Of a stretch of 14,781 nt of DNA, positions 9,864 through 14,781 are shown one piece after another. The position numbers and the translations under genes are program-made. This stretch comes from Smittium mucronatum. Its lineage: Eukaryota > Kickxellomycota > Harpellomycetes > Harpellales > Legeriomycetaceae. Location of the stretch: positions 1-14,781 of the forward strand of contig LSSL01005145.1 of assembly GCA_001953115.1 (NCBI GenBank), read 5' to 3'. How positions within the stretch are numbered: position 1 is the stretch's first letter; every line of letters starts with the position of its first letter. The notes beneath the pieces were generated by a model. The model made no database searches. It was given only the letters and a program-made list of their open reading frames with translations, and had not been told where the DNA came from.

Positions 9864-10296
9864 ATGCACCTCAGAGATAAAAAAAATAAAATTAGAGAGA
9901 AAAAAAATTATATTAGATTTTTTTATATCTTTCTGTCCGAATATAATATATTTTTATTTTTTAAAAAAAATAGACTAGATTTTCTTTATAAAATTAAGCT
10001 TCTCGCCACCATAATTTTAAATCTTCAAGACAAAATCATTTTTATTATTCCTCCAAAATCTCCTATTTGTAATGTGTTAGCTATTTCAAATTGTATACTA
10101 AGAATTAATACAATTTTTATAAATGTTTTTTTTGACAGAATATGAAATAAACAGAAATAATCCGGAAAAGTCAGCAAATTTAGGAGAAAAAAGATATAAT
10201 CAAGTTTTAATTTTCATTTTAAAATGCAAAATTAACAAAGTTTTACACGTTTATTTATTTAGGTGTCATTGGAGCATTATGATTTTTGATTTTTAA
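9864..10296 (+). other. Overlapping short open frames on both strands, none decisive
   Basis: A 93-codon ATG frame runs 9864-10145 (TGA stop). Its first half is low-complexity K/N/F/I; its second half is more varied (IPPKSPICNVLAISNC). A 57-codon ATG frame at 10123-10296 overlaps its end and has a good residue mix (NRNNPEKSANLGEKRYN). On the minus strand 10213-10028 is open for 62 codons with no start. G by codon position is 10/8/5 in the first and 10/8/7 in the second, so bias is weak. At most one of these can be real. I recognise no family for either plus-strand product. Confidence 0.15.
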
Positions 10297-11520
10297 TTAG
10301 TATTTATAATCGAAGCAAATAGATTTTAATTTTAAACATGAATTATAATTGGTTTAATTTATAAGAATAAAAACAAATAGCTAATTAACTTCATTAAAAT
10401 AAAAATAAACGACCTTTTCATCAATTTTTTTTATTTAATAAGAAGCTTTAAAAGAAAAGTGAAAGGAATTTATATTTCTTCTAGATAAAAATAAGAAAAT
10501 TTTTTTAATATAAATTATGATCCTTTTTAATTTTGTGCTTTTTTTTTTGAAAGCTAAAAAAAATTTAGTGGAGCCGTGGGTCAAATTTTTGAAGGGACTT
10601 TTGCAATATTTTATGTGGGTAAGTAGATTTTTTTGTCTTTTTTATTTAAAACAGAAACCGAAAATAATAAAAGTAGGTATTATTTATATATTTGTATATA
10701 TTTACACCTTTTTATCGAAATTATGTCCTATAAACATTCCTACAAGAAAAAAAAATCATTAAAAGGATCATTTATTTATTGATAATTTTTTTTCACAAAA
10801 ATTTCAAGTTATTGATTATTAATTTATAAGAAATAATCAAATAAAACATCAAATAATTTAAATATTTAAATCAGATCCTAAATTTTCACAATTTGAAAAG
10901 ATTTTTTGTATTATCTAAATAATAAAATCAAAATAAATTATGAATTTTTATGAATGAAATAAATTGAAAATATGCAGCTGAGATAATTAAATTGTCAAAT
11001 TTTTGTTTCTATCGAATTTATTTAATTTATGGAATTTAAAAATAGAAAAGATACTGCAAATTATTAAAATTGTTTTATGGTTTATCTTATAATTAATCCC
11101 TGCGTAAGCTGACTTCCCTTTGTATAACTCTCTGTATTCCTTTTTATCTTTTTTATGATAAAGTCAGGCATCTATTACATGAAATTTTCTAATCCTCTTC
11201 ATAAATTATTATTGAATTTATATATTTTTAAGAAACCTATAAATAGGAAGAAAATATATTCAGATAAGTTGATATCACCTCTACGGTTATTATTGATGTT
11301 TTTGACAGACCCTAGTAAAGAATCCTGAAGCTTTATGTAACGAAAAAATTATTATTGGACACATATATTACTCCATTTTTATATTTAATTATATTTTTCC
11401 AATTTAGCCTATAGCTATATAAGCAGCTTTCATTCCCAATTTTTCGAATTAAAGTTTTCAATTAGTTTTATTTCTTATTATTATTAGGTTCCATTATAAC
11501 TTATATTTTAAATATTTATC
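10297..11520. other. AT-rich stretch, weak open frames only
   Basis: An 81-codon ATG frame at 10517-10762 has its G concentrated in codon position 3 rather than 1, which argues against coding, though it contains an intron-like sequence at 10619-10654. At 11171-11085 the minus strand has a 29-codon ATG frame of balanced composition (starting MPDFIIKKIKRNTESY) in a slightly GC-richer patch, too short to call. Inverted 7-mers CTGACTT (11109-11115) and AAGTCAG (11161-11167) flank that patch. I see nothing else. Confidence 0.45.
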
Positions 11521-11523
11521 CTA

Positions 11524-11679
11524 GTCTTGATAAAGTAAAAATAGGATACTTACACTTATATTTTTTATAGCCATAATTCTTGAAAATGCTTCAATATTTA
11601 GATCACCTTCTTTTACCATAATAGCAATAATTTTTGTTACCAGTAATAATGTGTGAATATAATCCAGTAAATCATTGTA
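11524..11679 (-). pseudogene. Coding-like exon or gene fragment followed by a GTAAGT site
   Basis: From 11679 to 11524 the frame is open for 52 codons, bounded by TAA at 11682-11680 and TAG at 11523-11521. The residues are protein-like, for example IIAIMVKEGDLNIEAFSR. In the 42 codons up to 11554, G by codon position is 11/3/4, a strong coding signature for so short a piece. Immediately after AGT comes GTAAGTATCC (from 11553 downward), a good spliceosomal donor, and an AG at 11527-11526 would end a 28-nt intron. Upstream of the TAA, 22 further codons in the same frame (11748-11683) also read well. It probably belongs with the ORF at 12083-11847. I recognise no family. Confidence 0.27.
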
Positions 11680-11749
11680 TTACTTTAAGAAGTATAAACT
11701 GTGGTATTTGTGTTTGGGAACAAATTTTTTTCTGAATTCTATACTGTAT

Positions 11750-11764
11750 CAACTAAAGTTGGGA
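11750..11764. repeat. Hairpin motif member 3, diverged with a compensating pair
   Basis: CAACT, loop AA, AGTTG forms a perfect 5-bp stem. Compared with member 1 (CGACT / AGTCG) one G-C pair has become A-T on both sides, so the stem is kept. The aligned core is ACTAAAGTYGGG. A T-rich TATC precedes members 2 and 3 in nearly the same place. Confidence 0.35.
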
Positions 11765-11846
11765 TTATTCCGTGGCTCGAAAATTTTTCCATTTAAATTG
11801 TTTGTTTTTCAAGGTTAATTTGAATATAATAAGCACATATTGATTC

Positions 11847-12083
11847 TTAGAGTATAGAAGCTAGCTCCTCCATAAAAATAATAGTCTTATTAAAGTTTTT
11901 TTCATAAAGGTTTTCTATTAAAGCTTTATTTTCAAAAAATTCATAATATTTTTCAATAAAAAAAGCCCAATGGGGTTCTAAAAAAATATTTTTATAGGCA
12001 GTTTGAGTCTTGAATAAAGTTTTATTAAGATTTTCATCCAGAAGTGATATAAATTTAAATATATTTTTGATCATATTTCTCAT
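11847..12083 (-). CDS. Small ORF of 78 residues, best codon bias in the window, product unknown
   Basis: ATG at 12083-12081 opens 78 codons to a TAA at 11849-11847; the upstream in-frame stop is a TAA at 12107-12105. Of 25 G in the frame, 14 are in codon position 1, 2 in position 2 and 9 in position 3, the pattern of real coding sequence. The product is rich in E, N, K and F with a helical look (SLLDENLNKT, HWAFFIEKYYEFFENK), no signal peptide or membrane span. The start lies five bases from a GGGGGCCCC block that is exceptional here. Beyond the stop the frame continues protein-like (ESICAYYIQINLEKQ, then after another TAA, HGIIPTLVDTV), and in the adjacent frame the upstream 12288-12058 is also open except for one TAA. 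It may therefore be one exon or fragment of a larger gene. No family is recognised. Confidence 0.35.
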   Translation of the reverse strand: MRNMIKNIFKFISLLDENLNKTLFKTQTAYKNIFLEPHWAFFIEKYYEFFENKALIENLYEKNFNKTIIFMEELASIL

Positions 12084-12288
12084 GCTGGGGGCCCCAATAG
12101 TTGATTATCGTGGAAGTAGATTGAATTTTTATATAAAACTTTTATTCTTGGAAATGAGTCTGAAACCGAATTATCAAATTTGAAATTAAGCCCAATATTT
12201 TAAAGAATCTCTGATTTTTTTTAAAAATAATATTAAAGGAATCAATTTTTCGTTTTGAATTAGTTCCAGAGATATAGGAAATTTTCCT
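12058..12288 (-). pseudogene. Upstream open block, one internal TAA, possible part of the same gene
   Basis: From 12288 to 12145 there are 48 open codons, a TAA at 12144-12142, then 28 more to 12058 before a TAA at 12057-12055. Residues are varied (RKISYISGTNSKRKID, INYWGPQHEKYDQKYI) but G by codon position is not biased, so support is weaker than for the neighbouring ORF. It overlaps the start of the 78-residue ORF by 26 bases in a different frame. A GT at 12138 and an AG in CCCCAG just before that ORF would give a 55-nt intron that brings the frames together, but the donor (GTTTTA) is poor. Confidence 0.18.
12087..12095. promoter_or_regulatory. GGGGGCCCC block five bases from an ATG
   Basis: Nine consecutive G/C bases contain the perfect palindrome GGGGCCCC (12088-12095). 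On the minus strand it reads GGGGCCCCC and is followed by AGC and the ATG of the 78-residue ORF. C- or G-runs just upstream of start codons are known from some microsporidian genes; whether that applies here is inference only. Confidence 0.25.
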
Positions 12289-14781
12289 CTACTGCTATCA
12301 CTAATTAAAAATAAAAAAAATGAAAACCCAATAAAATTAAACCTATGAGTATCGTCTAAATGAAAATTTTGGGTACCTATTAATCTGTTAAAAACACTTT
12401 TAGTGAATTTTTAAAAAAAATTATTATTATTTATTACTATTTACATTAATATAAGATCAAAAGCTAATATAGAATTGTTTATTACTTTTTTTCAAGAAAT
12501 TTTAACTTCCAAAAAAGTTTTCAATGAGTTATTTTTTGTTTAAATATCAAATTTGATAGTGATTTTTTCCATAAAAAGCACCAATTCCTTAATACAAGAG
12601 TATTTTTTTAATTTCACATGAATTTTTGAATCCATCATATAAATTTTTGGAGCACTCGAGATTATGAATGCGATAATTGCGTTTTTTAGATAATTTTCAA
12701 AGTGTTAATTTTCTACTTTCATAATTTCTTAGCCCCCAAAATTTTTTTTTCTGCATTAACAGTACAGAAGGGTATAATTTATAAGTACTTTTGTCTTTTT
12801 TGCGAGTCACTTCATATTCATAATTCCTTGTTACCCATAAAAGTTTCAACTTATTTAAAATTACTCATTAATTTATGATAAGCCTTTGATTGTATACTTT
12901 AGAATGTATTTCTTAGTTCAATTAATTTTTTTAGTATTTTAAAGGTCACTGATATGAGAATAAAATATTGATGAGGTATTTAATAATATAACATCCTGTT
13001 ATATTCAAATTGATATTAAAAAAATAAATTAAAAAAGGAATACCACTAGTTACTGAAATTTAATTTATTGGATAAATGCTACCGATTATATTTATAACCG
13101 AAAAAATTAAGAAATTTCATAAACCATTATTTGGATTTTTTTTTTTTGGTTTTCCCCAGATTTTGCCATAAAAAAAAGAGGAAAAACTAATTATATTTAA
13201 TTTCTCCAGAATTCGCCGAATTTTCCAGATTCTACCCACGAATTATCCCCAATATAAAAAATGAATATTTAATCTGGGTTTTAGGAAAATATTTATGGGA
13301 TAATGTAAAAAAACCAATCAATTTCTGCCCTAGATTTACTTAAAACAAGTATTTTCATTTTAGTTTAATACCCAAAAATTTTTAATTTTATTTAATTACA
13401 TTCATTTAATTTTTTTATTTTTAGATTTCACATATTCACAAATTTAAGGCCATATATGATCAAAAAATATTTAAATATGTATTTAATTTTAAAAATTATT
13501 ATATAATTTGTGTGACTAAAAATCTTTGAGAGAGTACTAGAAAAGATAAAGAGAGTTTAAAGAAAAATGAGAAAATATTAATAAATAGTCCCTATTTGTC
13601 TTGTAGAATTCAAGCAGCTAAAAATTGTTTTCTTTTATATTAACAATTGAGAAAGATTGGCTTCTTGAGTTTTTATTCTTAATTACATAACCAAATTTGC
13701 ATATAAAATTTTTTGAGTTATAGCCCATATACCTAAAGTAATTTTTAATATGAGTAAGAAATATCTAATTAATGAATTTAACTAAAGTGAACTGAAATTT
13801 TTTATTGGTTCTTTAAACATTAGTCCATTAAAATTAAAACAATCATACCAAATAAAATGATAAAATCAGTTTTTATGTGACTTGAATTTTTCAAAAAAAA
13901 ATATCTCTTCCTACGCTTCTTCTTTCTGTTATCAAATTTAAAAAAAATAAGCCTTGTTAACCCATAAATCACGATAAAGCTATAAAATATGTGGGTATAT
14001 GTTTATAAACTCTTTCTTTTTTGAAAACAGAAAGCACGAACAAAATATATCTTTGTGTGTCTTGTTTGAACTATTATTATTAATTAAATAATAATGTAAA
14101 AAATGACGATCATTTGGTCCAACTAAAAGAAATATAAGTTGATAATGTGATATTTTACGTTGATATTAGTTTCTTTTTTCAAATTAGAATCAATAAATTT
14201 TTAATAATTTTTCTCAGCTACTAAATGTAAAATATGAATTTTTTTTAGCATTTTTATAGGGATATCTCGTTGTAAGTTAATTTTCTTAAAATTCTGCCCA
14301 TAAAATTTTTCTATATTTTTAAAATCATAAATTGTTAAATTTAAAAATATACCAATAAAATTTTGCTCTGTTTTCAATATTATTCTTTAAATTTAAGATA
14401 TTATCTTTCTAAAAAATTGTTTATTGATGAAAATAATGTAAAGAAACGTGACAAAAAATTAATTCTTATATATTTACTTTTATATTGATTCAGTTATCTC
14501 TTATAATATATATTGATGATGATTTAACATAAAAAAGATGTGTACATTTTTTGAAAGTGTTTGATTTTGAAATCAGATGCGTCAAATTTAAATCTTTCGA
14601 AAGTTTACTATATAATTGTTTATTCTTGTTTTTAATAGATTTTTTATTTTTTTATTTAAATGATACATAAATTTATACTTGAATTTGAATCGGATTCTCT
14701 AACTGCAAATGATATAGAAAGCAAGAGTCTAAAGCTGCGTCTAAGCTTTTCCAAATAAGTCTAAGTCTTTTTAATCCATTT
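12289..14781. other. T-rich stretch with no supportable gene
   Basis: The plus strand is T-rich (12601-12660: 18 A, 27 T; 13381-13440: 18 A, 35 T) with a 12-T run at 13136-13147. A three-copy motif lies at 13156-13236. The minus strand lacks TGA from 13610 to 14573, but TAA and TAG are frequent there and I see no composition signal of coding. A short ATG frame at 14660-14758 (32 codons, M-I-H-K start) has a fair residue mix but is too short to call. I found no tRNA or other RNA gene. Confidence 0.5.
13156..13236. repeat. Three copies of CCAGAWTYNNCC
   Basis: CCAGATTTTGCC (13156-13167), CCAGAATTCGCC (13206-13217) and CCAGATTCTACC (13225-13236) share CCAGA, two T-rich bases and a terminal CC. 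The last two are 19 bases apart start to start. On the minus strand the same bases lie in a short open stretch containing WVESGKFGEFWRN (22 codons, TAA-bounded), so part of the similarity could be coding. Confidence 0.3.

Noticed and set aside
9232..10338. 370-codon TGA-free plus frame under a TAA/TAG = Gln code
   Set aside because: G by codon position is about 41/31/34, near uniform, and TGA-free gaps of this size are plausible by chance when G is so rare.
10517..10762. 81-codon plus-strand ATG frame as a gene
   Set aside because: G falls mostly in codon position 3 (10/9/15), the wrong pattern for coding; only the possible intron inside is kept as a finding.
14553..14605. Possible tRNA-Ser-like anticodon region TTTTGAAATCA between GAAAG and CTTTC
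   Set aside because: The stem needs an 8-base loop, there is no B-box, and the whole is too short for a tRNA cloverleaf.

Overview
This window is extremely A+T-rich. Eight 60-base rows counted by hand give 94 G+C in 480, about 20%. It has many A or T runs of 10-12 and almost no reading frame of normal gene length. I recognise no protein family, rRNA, convincing tRNA, transposase, insertion sequence, CRISPR array or operon. The look is of AT-rich eukaryotic non-coding DNA, a heavily decayed region, or DNA that needs a non-standard genetic code. I cannot name the organism. A low-GC protist, microsporidian, ciliate or animal nucleus, or an organelle spacer, would all fit.

Layout. 1-680: a G-rich tract and a C-rich tract form a 25-bp imperfect inverted repeat around 573 bp; the minus strand carries two short ORFs separated by two bases (679-413, then 410-273). 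680-4550: no supportable gene; it holds a repeated GC-rich 9-mer and long homopolymers. 4555-5094, minus: a frame unusually poor in stops with a balanced amino-acid mix, the longest coding-like stretch here, interrupted by four stops. 5095-8321: nothing coding, one nested hairpin near 7036-7072. 8322-8591, plus: an 89-codon open frame ending in TAA, the best plus-strand candidate. 8592-9863: one C-tract and little else. 9864-10762: short overlapping open frames on both strands and one intron-like sequence. 11524-12288, minus: a cluster of open blocks in two alternating frames, including a 78-codon ATG ORF (12083-11847) with strong codon-position bias. 12289-14781: T-rich, no gene; a three-copy GC-richer motif at 13156-13236.

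The coding-like blocks behave like exons or decayed genes: right composition, interrupted by single stops or frame changes. In-frame stops are few and mainly TAA/TAG in the 11.5-12.3 kb block, but include TGA in the 4.6-5.1 kb block. A reassigned-stop code (TAA/TAG = Gln, with or without TGA = Trp) is a live alternative to decay. I tested this reading by eye and found that translating stops as amino acids makes almost any frame here look protein-like, so it remains a hypothesis. The candidates share no recognisable pathway.
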